NCBI GenBank assembly: GCA_046757585.1
Contig: JBHHYR010000033.1
Span: forward strand, 1 to 25,864
From: JBHHYR01 sp046757585
Lineage (GTDB): Bacteria; Desulfobacterota; Binatia; HRBIN30
Reading direction: 5' to 3'
DNA: 25,864 nt
The position numbers were made by a program, and so were the translations under genes. Positions 1-8,022 of the stretch are shown here, piece by piece. The stretch's first letter is position 1. Every line of letters begins with the position of its first letter. The notes beneath the pieces were generated by a model. The model was not told the origin of the DNA. It saw only the letters and a list, made by a program, of their open reading frames with translations, and made no database searches.

Positions 1-434
1 GGCTGCTTGATGCGCAGGTTGTACACCAGATACGGCCGGCCGCTGAGGTCGACGACGGCGTTCACCAAGGCTTCGTCAAGTGGACACGCCGCGTCGCCGA
101 AGCGACGAATGCCGGCCTTGTCGCCGAGCGCTTCGCGCAAGGCCTGACCCAGCGTCAGCCCCACGTCTTCCACGGTGTGGTGTTGATCGACGTCCAAGTC
201 GCCGCGTGCCCGCAGGACCAGATCGAAGAACCCATGCCGCGCGAAGATGTCGAGCATGTGATTGAGAAACGGAATGCCCGTATCGAGGGCGGCGCGACCA
301 CGGCCATCAACGCTCAACTCTACGCGGATATCGGTCTCCTTCGTCGCGCGGGTGACACGCGCGTGGCGGCTGGTGGTTCGCCGCCGTGCGGCGGTGGCGG
401 GTGTCGACTGCGCCGCTGCCTTAGATCGTGCCAT
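1..434 (-). CDS. hisB: Imidazoleglycerol-phosphate dehydratase (partial, 3' end outside window)
   Basis: Dehydrates imidazole glycerol phosphate to imidazole acetol phosphate in cytosolic histidine synthesis. My translation from the ATG at 434 gives 144 residues before the window edge. Family motifs are clear: TKET near residue 31, FLNHMLDIFARHG at 56-68, DQHHTVED at 83-90 (metal-binding histidines and acidic residues) and a PLDEAL segment near 118. The start overlaps the end of hisD by 14 bases, so the two are probably translationally coupled. About 25 Ala/Arg-rich residues precede the usual family start, and I see no later start codon before the conserved part, so the extension may be real. 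No phosphatase domain precedes the dehydratase, so this is not the bifunctional enterobacterial type. Confidence 0.95.
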   Translation of the reverse strand, partial: MARSKAAAQSTPATAARRRTTSRHARVTRATKETDIRVELSVDGRGRAALDTGIPFLNHMLDIFARHGFFDLVLRARGDLDVDQHHTVEDVGLTLGQALREALGDKAGIRRFGDAACPLDEALVNAVVDLSGRPYLVYNLRIKQ

Positions 435-1770
435 GCCGTCCTCCCACAGAGCGCCGCACACGGCGGCCCGCACCATCCGGGAAACGACAACGAACGGCAG
501 CCGCGTGCGCCTCATAGCCTTCCAGCGTCGCCAAGCAGCCCACAGCCGGCGCCAGGCGCTGCAAGCCTTGACGCGTGGCTGCAATGACGCTGGTGCGTTT
601 GACGAAATCATACACCCCAAGCGGCGAGAAGAAACGGGCTGTGCCACCGGTCGGGAGCACGTGATTCGGGCCTGCGACGTAGTCGCCGAGAGGCGCCGGC
701 GCAAATGGTCCGAGGAACAATGCCCCAGCGTGGCGGATGCGCGCCGCCCAACGCTGCGGGTCCTTCACCATGAGCTCCAGGTGCTCGGGAGCAATCTGGT
801 CCGCAAGCTCGGTTGCCTCGCGCAGGTTGCGCACGACGACGAGCGCGCCACGGCGGCTGAGCACTCGGGCAATCGCCTGCCGCCGCGGCAGAGCCCGGAG
901 TTGCCGTTCCATCTCGGCCTGCACCGCCACTGCCAGTTGCCGCGACGGCGTCAGGAGCACGGCACACTCGTCACCGCTGCCGTGCTCGGCCTGCGCGAGC
1001 AGGTCGGCGGCAACGTGCGCCGGTTCCGCCGTGCGGTCGGCGATGACTAGCACTTCGCTGGGCCCGGCGATCTTGTCGATGTCAGTGACACCGTAGATGA
1101 TCTTCTTGGCTGCTTGCACATAGGCGTTGCCAGGCCCGACGATCTTGTCGACGGCGGGGATCGTGTCGGTTCCGTACGCCAGCGCCGCGACGGCCTGCGC
1201 GCCGCCGACGCGGAAGATGGCATCGACGCCCGCAATGCCTGCGGCTGCCAGCACGGCCGGATCGAGCCCCGCGCGACCTGGCGGCGACACCATGATGACC
1301 TCGCGCACCCCGGCGACGCGTGCCGGAATGACGTTCATCAGTACGGATGATGGATACGAAGCCTGGCCACCGGGGACGTACACGCCGACACGTTCCAACG
1401 GCGTGATGCGTTGTCCGAGCCGCAGGCCCGCGGGATCACGGTAGCTCCACGAACGCACGCGCTGGTGCCGATGAAAGGCGGCGATGCGGCGGGCCGCCAA
1501 ATGCAGGGCCCGCAGGGCCGGCGGCGCCAGCGCCCGCCGGGCAGCGGTGATCTCCGTGCCCGGGACCCGCAGCTGCGCTGGCGCCAACACCACGCCGTCG
1601 TAGCGGCGGGTGAACTCGATCACCGCGCGATCCCCTCGCCGGCGCACGGCCTCAACGATCCGCCGCGCCTGGACCTCGACCGCTGCACTACGATCGGCAC
1701 CGCGCTTGCGGAGAGCGGCGAACCGGACCGGAAAGTCCGCCTGTCGGCTGGACAGTATCGGTACGCGCAT
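421..1770 (-). CDS. hisD: Histidinol dehydrogenase
   Basis: Catalyses the last two NAD-dependent oxidations from L-histidinol to L-histidine; a zinc enzyme of the cytosol. The 449-residue length is usual for the family. Visible motifs are VGPGNAYVQAAKK (211-223), IAGPSEV (234-240), AEHGSGDE (261-268), IAPEHLELM (326-334) and GPNHVLPTGG (367-376). Expected zinc ligands are present as Q260, H263, D363 and H422, and the catalytic Glu-His pair as E329/H330. The start has a GAGGTG ribosome-binding site. It lies 11 bases after the murA stop and overlaps hisB. In many relatives hisG sits between murA and hisD; here it does not. Confidence 0.97.
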   Translation of the reverse strand: MRVPILSSRQADFPVRFAALRKRGADRSAAVEVQARRIVEAVRRRGDRAVIEFTRRYDGVVLAPAQLRVPGTEITAARRALAPPALRALHLAARRIAAFHRHQRVRSWSYRDPAGLRLGQRITPLERVGVYVPGGQASYPSSVLMNVIPARVAGVREVIMVSPPGRAGLDPAVLAAAGIAGVDAIFRVGGAQAVAALAYGTDTIPAVDKIVGPGNAYVQAAKKIIYGVTDIDKIAGPSEVLVIADRTAEPAHVAADLLAQAEHGSGDECAVLLTPSRQLAVAVQAEMERQLRALPRRQAIARVLSRRGALVVVRNLREATELADQIAPEHLELMVKDPQRWAARIRHAGALFLGPFAPAPLGDYVAGPNHVLPTGGTARFFSPLGVYDFVKRTSVIAATRQGLQRLAPAVGCLATLEGYEAHAAAVRCRFPDGAGRRVRRSVGGRHGTI

Positions 1771-1781
1771 GCTCGTTCACC

Positions 1782-3038
1782 TCACTGCCCTGGCACCCGG
1801 CGGATGTCGGCTCCCAGCCCGGAGAGTTTTTCCTCGATCCGCGCGTAGCCCCGGTCGAGATGGTAGACACGCGACACTTCAGTGACGCCCTCGGCGGCGA
1901 GCCCAGCCAGGACCAGGCACACACTGGCGCGCAGATCGGTGGCCATGACCGGCGCACCGCTCAGCGTGGCGGTCCCGCGCACGATGGCGCTATTGCTTTC
2001 GACTTTGATGTCGGCACCCATGCGATTGAGCTCCAGCACGTGCATGAAGCGATTGTCGAAGATGGTCTCGGAAATCACGCTGCGGCCATCGGCGCGCGCC
2101 AGCGCCGCCATCATCTGCGCTTGCAAGTCGGTCGGGAAGCCCGGGTACGGCATCGTCTTGACGTCGACGCTGCGCGGCCGCCCGTTGCCGATCACCCGGA
2201 TTCCTCCAGCGTCTTCCTGTACCTCGGCGCCCGCTTCGCGGAGCTTCAAGATCACAGCGTGCAGGTGGTCGCTGCGGGCGCCGCGCACGTACACATCGCC
2301 GCCGGTGATCGCGCCCGCCATCATAAACGTTCCCGCCTCGATGCGATCGGGAATGATGGTGAAGTCGAGACCGCGGAGAGATGGCACCCCCTCGATGGTC
2401 ACGACGTCCTCGCCCGCCCCGGCGATCTGTGCCCCCATTGCCGTCAGGGCACGTGCCAAGTCGACGATCTCCGGTTCGCGGGCGGCGTGTTCGATGGTGG
2501 TCGTGCCCGTCGCGAGGGTCGCCACCATCATCAGGTGCTCCGTGGCACCGACCGACGGACGGTCGAGGTAAATGTGCGCACCGCGCAGCTGCTCCGCTTG
2601 CGCCTCAATGTATCCGTGGACGATACGGAGGTGCGCACCCATCTTGTGCAAGCCTTGCAGGTGCAGGTCCACCGGGCGGCTGCCAATGGCGCAGCCGCCG
2701 GGGGTCGAGACGCGCGCGCGGCCGAAGCGCGCGAGCAATGGCCCTAACGCCAGGAAGGAGGCCCGCATCGTCTTCACCAGGTCGTACGGTGCCTCCAGCC
2801 GGGCGAGACGTCCGGCTTGCACGAAAACGGTGCCGCCCTCCTCTTCGACCCGCGCACCGAGGTCCGCGAGCAGCCGCAGCGTCGTGTGCACGTCCACGAC
2901 CCGCGGCACGTTGCGGAACGTACACCCGTCCGGCGTCAGCAGCGCGCTCAGCAGGATCGGGAGGGCGGCGTTCTTCGCTCCGCCCACCGTGACCGTCCCC
3001 TTCAAACGGCGGCCGCCTCGGATCACAATCCTGTCCAT
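1782..3038 (-). CDS. murA: UDP-N-acetylglucosamine 1-carboxyvinyltransferase
   Basis: Transfers enolpyruvate from PEP to UDP-GlcNAc, the first committed step of peptidoglycan synthesis, in the cytosol. At 418 residues it has full family length. It begins with the typical MDRIVIRGG, has the K22/N23 pair in GGAKNAALP, and carries the catalytic cysteine at C116 in GGCAIGSRPVDLH, so it belongs to the fosfomycin-reactive Cys class rather than the Asp variants. The start lies 3 bases after the prmC stop, which fits one transcript with prfA-prmC. No strong Shine-Dalgarno sequence is visible, so coupling to prmC translation is likely. Confidence 0.97.
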   Translation of the reverse strand: MDRIVIRGGRRLKGTVTVGGAKNAALPILLSALLTPDGCTFRNVPRVVDVHTTLRLLADLGARVEEEGGTVFVQAGRLARLEAPYDLVKTMRASFLALGPLLARFGRARVSTPGGCAIGSRPVDLHLQGLHKMGAHLRIVHGYIEAQAEQLRGAHIYLDRPSVGATEHLMMVATLATGTTTIEHAAREPEIVDLARALTAMGAQIAGAGEDVVTIEGVPSLRGLDFTIIPDRIEAGTFMMAGAITGGDVYVRGARSDHLHAVILKLREAGAEVQEDAGGIRVIGNGRPRSVDVKTMPYPGFPTDLQAQMMAALARADGRSVISETIFDNRFMHVLELNRMGADIKVESNSAIVRGTATLSGAPVMATDLRASVCLVLAGLAAEGVTEVSRVYHLDRGYARIEEKLSGLGADIRRVPGQ

Positions 3039-3041
3039 CTG

Positions 3042-3956
3042 CTACCGCCGCGCGAGCAGGACACGAGGGAGCCCCGCGTAGTCAGAGCGCACGGATACCG
3101 TCGCGAATCCCGCGGCGCACGCCAGTGCCTGCACAGCGTCCGCTTGGGCGGCACCGATTTCCATCACCAGGTAGCCCCCCTCCGCGAGGTGCCCCGGCGC
3201 AGCGGTCAGAATGCGTCGAATGACATCCAGACCGGCGCGGCCGCCGTCGAGCGCGACGCGTGGCTCGTACCGGAGCTCCGGCTGCGCCTGCCTCAATTCT
3301 CCGGTACTGACATAGGGTGGATTGGAAATGATGGCGTCAAAGCACTGTCCCCGGAGCGCCGTACACAGGTCACTGGCCACGAAGCGCAGGCGGTCCGCCA
3401 CCGCATGCTGGCGGGCATTCAGCTTTGCCACCGCCAAGGCGGCCGGGGAGATATCCACCGCCCAGATCACCGCATCCGGCCGCTCCCGGGCGAGTGCAAC
3501 GGCTACGCAGCCACTGCCTGTGCCCAGATCGCACAGTCTGACGGCGCGCTGCGGGCGCGCCGGCGCGGAACACGCACGGGCGGCTGGGCTCTTGTCGCAC
3601 CCCAGGAGACTGAGAGTGATCTCCACCAGCAACTCGGTTTCCGGCCGCGGGATCAGGGCGTCTGGTGTGACCACGAAATCGAGCGACCAGAACTCTTGCA
3701 TTCCGACGAGGTACTGGAGCGGTTCGCGCGCCAGGCGCCGCGCCACGAGGGTGTGAAAGCGGTCACGGCACCGCCCCGGCACGGGCGTTGGCCCCCGCAG
3801 ATATAGCGCTGTGCGATCGAGTCCACAGGCTGCCGCCAGCAGCACCTCCGCGTCCAGACGCGGGCTCCCCACAGCCGCTGCCAGCGCCGTTGTTGCCTCG
3901 ACGACGAGTCCGGCGACCGTTGCAGTGTCCCCGCCGGTCTCCGTCACGGGGGCCAT
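3042..3956 (-). CDS. prmC: Peptide chain release factor N5-glutamine methyltransferase
   Basis: Methylates the glutamine of the GGQ motif in class I release factors using S-adenosylmethionine. The 304-residue protein has the helical N-terminal domain (about 1-90), a link LIPRPETELLVE (101-112), the SAM motif DLGTGSGC (143-150) and the catalytic NPPY (212-215). A low-complexity Ala/Arg/Pro insert at about 119-137, just before the SAM motif, is longer than usual. The start ATG shares one base with the prfA stop (TGATG), so the methyltransferase is translationally coupled to its own substrate. This is the usual prfA-prmC arrangement. Confidence 0.96.
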   Translation of the reverse strand: MAPVTETGGDTATVAGLVVEATTALAAAVGSPRLDAEVLLAAACGLDRTALYLRGPTPVPGRCRDRFHTLVARRLAREPLQYLVGMQEFWSLDFVVTPDALIPRPETELLVEITLSLLGCDKSPAARACSAPARPQRAVRLCDLGTGSGCVAVALARERPDAVIWAVDISPAALAVAKLNARQHAVADRLRFVASDLCTALRGQCFDAIISNPPYVSTGELRQAQPELRYEPRVALDGGRAGLDVIRRILTAAPGHLAEGGYLVMEIGAAQADAVQALACAAGFATVSVRSDYAGLPRVLLARR

Positions 3957-5023
3957 CAGCTCGCTGCCTGCAGCGCGGCGGACTGATGATGCGTAATCAG
4001 GGCATCCAGGAGCGGGTCCAGCTGCCCGTCCATGACCCGCTCGAGCGTGTACAGTGTCAGGTTGATGCGGTGGTCGGTGACCCGTCCCTGCGGAAAATTG
4101 TAGGTGCGGATGCGTTCCGACCGCTCGCCGGTGCCTACCATGCTGCGCCGACTTTCCGCCAACTCGGCATGCTGCTTCGCTTGTGCCCGCTCGAGCAATC
4201 GTGCCCGCAGGATCTTCAGGCCCTTTGTCTTGTTCTTGTGTTGGGACTTCTCGTCCTGGCAGGCTACCACCAAGCCCGTTGGCAGGTGCGTGATCCGGAC
4301 GGCCGAGTCGGTGGTGTTGACGCTCTGCCCGCCGGGGCCAGAGGAACGGAAGACGTCGATCCGCAGATCCTTTACCTCATCGATGTACACGTCGACCTCG
4401 TCGGCTTCCGGCAGGACGGCAACGGTGACCGTGGAGGTGTGGATCCGCCCGGAGGCCTCGGTGACCGGCACCCTCTGTACCCGATGCACGCCACCCTCGA
4501 ACTTGAGGCGGCTGTACGCGCCACGGCCCTCGATCAACGCGATGACTTCCTTGAAGCCGCCGACGCCCGTGGGGTTCGCGCTCATGAGCTCGACCCGCCA
4601 GCCGTGCTCTTCGGCGTAGCGGCTGTACATGCGAAACAGCCGGGCGGCAAACAAGCTGGCTTCTTCGCCGCCCGTGCCGGCACGGATTTCCAAGATGACG
4701 TTGCGGGCATCATTCGGGTCGCGCGGCAGCAGCAAGCGCTTGAGCGTCCGTTCGAGCGCCTCGAGTCGCTGGCGCAGCACCGGCAACTCTGCCTTCGCCA
4801 GCTCGCGAATTTCCGGATCAGCTTCGTTCAGGAGCGCCTTGTGCCCCCCGATTTCCACCGACACACGTTTCCACTCTCGATACGCCCGCACCACCTCGTC
4901 GAGGTCGGCGCGTTCCTTCGCGACGCGGGTGTATTCCCGGCGGTTGCCGATGATCGCCGGGTCCACCAGCGCACCCTCCAAGTCGACGTATCGGCGTTCG
5001 ACGTCTGCGAGCTTCTCGAACAT
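3956..5023 (-). CDS. prfA: Peptide chain release factor 1
   Basis: Recognises UAA and UAG stop codons and triggers release of the finished protein. The 355 residues show the order expected for RF1: a coiled N-terminal domain (1-100), the tripeptide anticodon PVT (186-188, fitting the RF1 PxT pattern rather than RF2 SPF) inside RVPVTEASGRIHTS, and the GGQ loop (231-233) in SSGPGGQSVNTTDSAVRITH. I see no frameshift site of the RF2 kind. It lies 88 bases downstream of rpmE and is followed directly by prmC. Confidence 0.97.
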   Translation of the reverse strand: MFEKLADVERRYVDLEGALVDPAIIGNRREYTRVAKERADLDEVVRAYREWKRVSVEIGGHKALLNEADPEIRELAKAELPVLRQRLEALERTLKRLLLPRDPNDARNVILEIRAGTGGEEASLFAARLFRMYSRYAEEHGWRVELMSANPTGVGGFKEVIALIEGRGAYSRLKFEGGVHRVQRVPVTEASGRIHTSTVTVAVLPEADEVDVYIDEVKDLRIDVFRSSGPGGQSVNTTDSAVRITHLPTGLVVACQDEKSQHKNKTKGLKILRARLLERAQAKQHAELAESRRSMVGTGERSERIRTYNFPQGRVTDHRINLTLYTLERVMDGQLDPLLDALITHHQSAALQAAS

Positions 5024-5050
5024 TCGTCAGCCGCCCCCAAAAAGGGCGCA

Positions 5051-5073
5051 GGAGCGTCCCTCGCCCGCGCTCC
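5051..5073 (-). other. Hairpin between rpmE and prfA, possible weak attenuator
   Basis: In the 88-base gap between rpmE and prfA a perfect 6-bp inverted repeat (GGAGCG/CGCTCC, 11-base loop) is followed on the minus strand by a T5 run at 5043-5039. The run starts seven bases after the stem, so this is not a canonical intrinsic terminator. It could tune read-through between ribosomal protein and release-factor genes, or be chance in GC-rich DNA. Confidence 0.25.
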
Positions 5074-5111
5074 CCGGACACTGCTGCCGGCGAGCCGCCG
5101 CTGTACGGGCG

Positions 5112-5318
5112 TTACTGTTCGAGGAGACCGTACTTGCGCTTGAAACGCTCGACGCGCCCCGCTGTGTCGACCAGCTTCTGCTTGCCGGTAAAAAACGGGT
5201 GGCAACTCGAGCAGATTTCCACACGGATCGCGGGCACCGTGGAACGCGTGTCGATGACATTTCCGCAGGCGCAGACAATCTTGGCCGCCTCATACTTCGG
5301 ATGTATACCTTCACGCAT
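5112..5318 (-). CDS. rpmE: 50S ribosomal protein L31 (zinc-binding form)
   Basis: Component of the large ribosomal subunit that bridges to the small subunit. The 68-residue protein begins MREGIHPKYE and has the zinc-binding cysteine set C16, C18, C36 and C39 (CAC and CSSC), so it is the C+ paralogue used when zinc is plentiful. FFTGKQKLVDTAGRVERF near 41-59 is typical of the family. A GGGAG ribosome-binding site lies about 10 bases upstream of the ATG. It is the first gene of the rpmE-prfA-prmC-murA-his transcript. Confidence 0.96.
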   Translation of the reverse strand: MREGIHPKYEAAKIVCACGNVIDTRSTVPAIRVEICSSCHPFFTGKQKLVDTAGRVERFKRKYGLLEQ

Positions 5319-5379
5319 TCAGTTCGGCTCCCGGTCACCCGTTCGGCCCCCCGCACGGAAGACCGCCAGGCACGAACGA

Positions 5380-5408
5380 TCTATAGCACCCGACCCCCAG
5401 CGCCGCAA
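5380..5408 (-). promoter_or_regulatory. Sigma70-type promoter for the rpmE operon
   Basis: On the minus strand TTGCGG (5408-5403) and TATAGA (5385-5380) are separated by exactly 17 bases, a near-consensus promoter. Predicted transcription start is near 5373, giving a leader of about 55 bases before rpmE. The leader opens with CGTTCG (5378-5373) and contains its complement CGAACG (5345-5340), so it can form a hairpin enclosing about 27 bases. An L31 or zinc response is possible but not shown. Confidence 0.6.
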
Positions 5409-5486
5409 GGCGGACAAAAAACACGAGCGTGGTCGCGCGCGGTCACGGGCGGCTGATACATCCGCGTGCGGGTCGCCGGTGCCTGC

Positions 5487-6971
5487 TTACGAGCCGAGAG
5501 AGCGTACGGCGGCGACGGCACGGCGCCAGCCGTGGTACAGCGCTTCGCGCCTTTCGGGAGCCATGTGGGGACGAAAGATCCGGTCCGGTTTACGAACGTG
5601 CTGCAGCTGCTCTACGGACTTCCACAGCCCCACGCCAAGACCGGCAAGCAGCGCGGCACCCAGAGCCGTGGTTTCGACGACCTTGGGGCGGTCGACGCTC
5701 ACCCCGAGCAGGTCCGCCTGGAACTGCATGAGGAAGTTGTTGGCAGCCGCCCCGCCGTCGACCCGCAGCCCGGTCAACGGCTGGCCCGATTCTGCCACCA
5801 TGGTGTCGACCACGTCGCGTGTCTGATACGCCAGCGCTTCCAGTGTGGCGCGCGTGACATGCGCCTTCGTGACCCCTCGCGTCAACCCGACCAGCGCGCC
5901 GCGCGCCGCCGCATCCCAGTAGGGCGCCCCGAGGCCGACGAAGGCCGGCACCATGTACACGCCAAGGGTCGACTCGACGGTGCGTGCTAGCTGCTCCGAC
6001 TCCTTGGCCTGTCGGAACAGCCTCAGGCCGTCGCGCAGCCATTGCACCGCGGCGCCGGCGACAAAGATGGCCCCCTCGATCGCGTACGCCGGCTCGCCAC
6101 CGCCGGCGCAGGCCATGGTGGTAAGCAGACCGCGTCGCGAGTCGACGGCGTCCTGGCCGGTGTACATCAGCAGGAAGCATCCCGTGCCGTAGGTGTTCTT
6201 GACCATCCCCGGTTTGAAGCATGCCTGACCGAACAGCGCAGCTTGCTGGTCGCCGGCGATGCCGGCAATCGGCACTTCGGCACCGAAAGCGTGCGCGGCG
6301 GTGGTGGCGACTACGGCCGCGGACGGGACGACACGCGGCAACACGTCCGCCGGGACGTCCAGGAGCTGCAACAGCTCCGGATCCCATCGCCGCTCGTGAA
6401 TGTTGAACAGCAATGTCCGTGAGGCGTTGGTGTAGTCGGTGGCGTGCACCTGCCCGCCCGTCAACTTCCAGATCAACCAGCTGTCGATGGTGCCGAACGC
6501 CAGGCGTGCCGCCCGCGCGCGGGCGCGTTTCACGTGCTTGAAGAGCCACTGCAGCTTGGTTCCCGCGAAATAGGGATCGATCACGAGCCCCGTCTTGGCG
6601 TGGATGGTATCCGCCGCTCCCGCCGCCTCGAGTGCCTCGCAGATCGGAGCCGTCCGCCGGTCCTGCCATACGATGGCACGGTGGATGGGCGTGCCGGTGA
6701 CACGGTCCCACAGGAGGGTGGTTTCTCGCTGATTGGTGATGCCGATCGCGGCCACGTCGCGGGGGCGGAGATGCGCGGCACGCAGCGCCGCCCGCGTGAC
6801 CCGCACGGTGACCCGCCAAATCTCTTCCGGGTCATGTTCCACCCAACCGGGGCGGGGGTAGTACTGGCGAAACTCCGAGTAACTGCGCGCGCGTACGCGG
6901 CCGGTGGGATCGAAGATCATCACCGTCGTGCCCGTGGTGCCCTGGTCAATCGCGAGAACGTGCCTCCTCAT
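5487..6971 (-). CDS. glpK: Glycerol kinase
   Basis: Phosphorylates glycerol to sn-glycerol 3-phosphate with ATP in the cytosol. I chose the ATG at 6971 (494 aa), not an upstream start at 7025, because GGAAAGGAG sits 7 bases before it and the protein then begins MRRHVLAIDQGTTGTT. FGGY-kinase motifs: DQGTTGTT (9-16), NQRETTLLWDR (80-90), WQDRRT (102-107), GIAGDQQAALFGQ (237-249, catalytic base D241), NTYGTGCF (259-266) and LRVDGGAAANNFLMQ near the C-terminus. H227 aligns with the HPr-phosphorylated histidine of Gram-positive GlpK, and the position of the fructose-bisphosphate-binding Arg of E. coli GlpK is Glu here. No glpF or glpD lies nearby. Divergent neighbours are two ArsA-like ATPases. 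Confidence 0.97.
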   Translation of the reverse strand: MRRHVLAIDQGTTGTTVMIFDPTGRVRARSYSEFRQYYPRPGWVEHDPEEIWRVTVRVTRAALRAAHLRPRDVAAIGITNQRETTLLWDRVTGTPIHRAIVWQDRRTAPICEALEAAGAADTIHAKTGLVIDPYFAGTKLQWLFKHVKRARARAARLAFGTIDSWLIWKLTGGQVHATDYTNASRTLLFNIHERRWDPELLQLLDVPADVLPRVVPSAAVVATTAAHAFGAEVPIAGIAGDQQAALFGQACFKPGMVKNTYGTGCFLLMYTGQDAVDSRRGLLTTMACAGGGEPAYAIEGAIFVAGAAVQWLRDGLRLFRQAKESEQLARTVESTLGVYMVPAFVGLGAPYWDAAARGALVGLTRGVTKAHVTRATLEALAYQTRDVVDTMVAESGQPLTGLRVDGGAAANNFLMQFQADLLGVSVDRPKVVETTALGAALLAGLGVGLWKSVEQLQHVRKPDRIFRPHMAPERREALYHGWRRAVAAVRSLGS

Positions 6972-7045
6972 TGGTGTGCTCCTTTCCGTGTGCGCTCGTT
7001 TGCCGCGTCTGTGGTGGGAATTCAAACGCCTGGCCGGGCGGTGAT

Positions 7046-7074
7046 TTGTTCCGGCCAGCCGCGGCGGCTAGAAT
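7046..7074 (+). promoter_or_regulatory. Sigma70-type promoter for the ArsA-like pair
   Basis: TTGTTC (7046-7051) and TAGAAT (7069-7074) are spaced by exactly 17 bases. The expected transcription start is about 7081, directly before the ATG at 7082, so the message would be leaderless or nearly so. The -10 element overlaps an alternative in-frame ATG at 7073. It lies in the 110-base region shared with the divergent glpK. Confidence 0.55.
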
Positions 7075-7081
7075 GCGCCGC

Positions 7082-8005
7082 ATGCGCGGGGCGGAGCTTG
7101 TCTTCGTGACAGGGAAAGGTGGTGTAGGCAAAACGACGGTGGCTGTCGCCCTGGGGCTGTGCGCGGTGGAGCTGGGGCGCCGGACGCTCATCGTCGACAC
7201 CGCCAGCGACGGCAGTCTCGGGCAGCTCTTCGCACGCCGAAGGCTCAGCGCCGTGCCGCAGGAGCTGCAAGCGAAGTTGGATGGGGTCCGGGTCGACGCG
7301 CGCCAGCTTGTCGAACAGTACTTCTCGCGCTTATTGCGCTTCCAGTGGCTTGCCGACCGGCTCCTCTCCAGCAATACGTTCAATGCCCTGACGGCTGCCG
7401 CGCCGGGCATCACGGAGTTCCTGCTGCTGGAGAAGATTCTTGGCTGGGTGGAGCCGGGAACTGGGATCCGGCGCCGGGGCTATGACATCATTATTGTCGA
7501 CGGGCCCGCCACGGGTCACGCTTTGAAGCTCCTCGGCACGCCGCGCAGACTCGCGGCCATGGTGCCGGGGGGGCCCTTGGGCCGCAGTGCGCGCAAGCTG
7601 CTGGCGCTCCTGGCCGACCACGCGCGCACACGGGTGCTGCTGGTCAGCCTGCCGGAGGAAATGGCCGTCCGCGAGGCGATCGAAACGCAACACGCACTGG
7701 AAAACGATCTGGCGCTGCACGTCACGCGCCCGGTCGTCAATCGGGTGTTTCCGCGTCATTTTACGGCCTCTGCGGCGAAACAGATCGAGCAGCACAACAG
7801 CCCCGCAGGCGCCGCGGTGCGGCTGGCCGCGCAGTTCACGATCGCCAGCCGGCGGGAGGCCGAGCGGCATATGGCGCACCTGCGGCGAGCGCTCGGTGTC
7901 AGCCCCATCCAGCTGCGGCAGCTGTTTACCACGGAGGTGCGTGCCGCTGACCTGCGCCCGTTCGGTCGCACCCTGGAGCGCGCGGTCCTGAACCCTGCGA
8001 CGTAA
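7082..8005 (+). CDS. ArsA/Get3-like P-loop ATPase, first of a tandem pair
   Basis: A 307-residue SIMIBI-class ATPase. It has the deviant Walker A GKGGVGKT (11-18) with signature lysine K12, the switch segment IVDTASDGSLGQLF (37-50) and DGPATGHALKLL (140-151), matching the ArsA/Get3 D-x-P-T-G-H-T-L-R-L motif. It has a single cysteine (C27), so neither the three-Cys metalloid site of ArsA nor the Get3 zinc CxxC is present, and arsenite pumping is unlikely. Start choice: ATG 7082 follows a promoter by one base and has no Shine-Dalgarno; ATG 7073 is the alternative. It is followed after 17 bases by a second ATPase. The pair resembles mycobacterial Rv3679-Rv3680, a Get3-like complex; substrate unknown. 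Confidence 0.9.
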   Translation: MRGAELVFVTGKGGVGKTTVAVALGLCAVELGRRTLIVDTASDGSLGQLFARRRLSAVPQELQAKLDGVRVDARQLVEQYFSRLLRFQWLADRLLSSNTFNALTAAAPGITEFLLLEKILGWVEPGTGIRRRGYDIIIVDGPATGHALKLLGTPRRLAAMVPGGPLGRSARKLLALLADHARTRVLLVSLPEEMAVREAIETQHALENDLALHVTRPVVNRVFPRHFTASAAKQIEQHNSPAGAAVRLAAQFTIASRREAERHMAHLRRALGVSPIQLRQLFTTEVRAADLRPFGRTLERAVLNPAT

Positions 8006-8022
8006 CACTGCGGTCCTCACAT

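Noticed and set aside
3788..5143. Long open frame of 451 codons on the plus strand opposite prfA
   Set aside because: It lies entirely antisense to the clear prfA and prmC genes and its translation has no recognisable motifs; long antisense frames are normal in GC-rich coding DNA.
5416..5431. Intrinsic terminator after glpK (T6 run on the minus strand preceded by CACGCTCGTG)
   Set aside because: The only stem I can form is three base pairs with a four-base loop, too weak to call a terminator despite the T-run.
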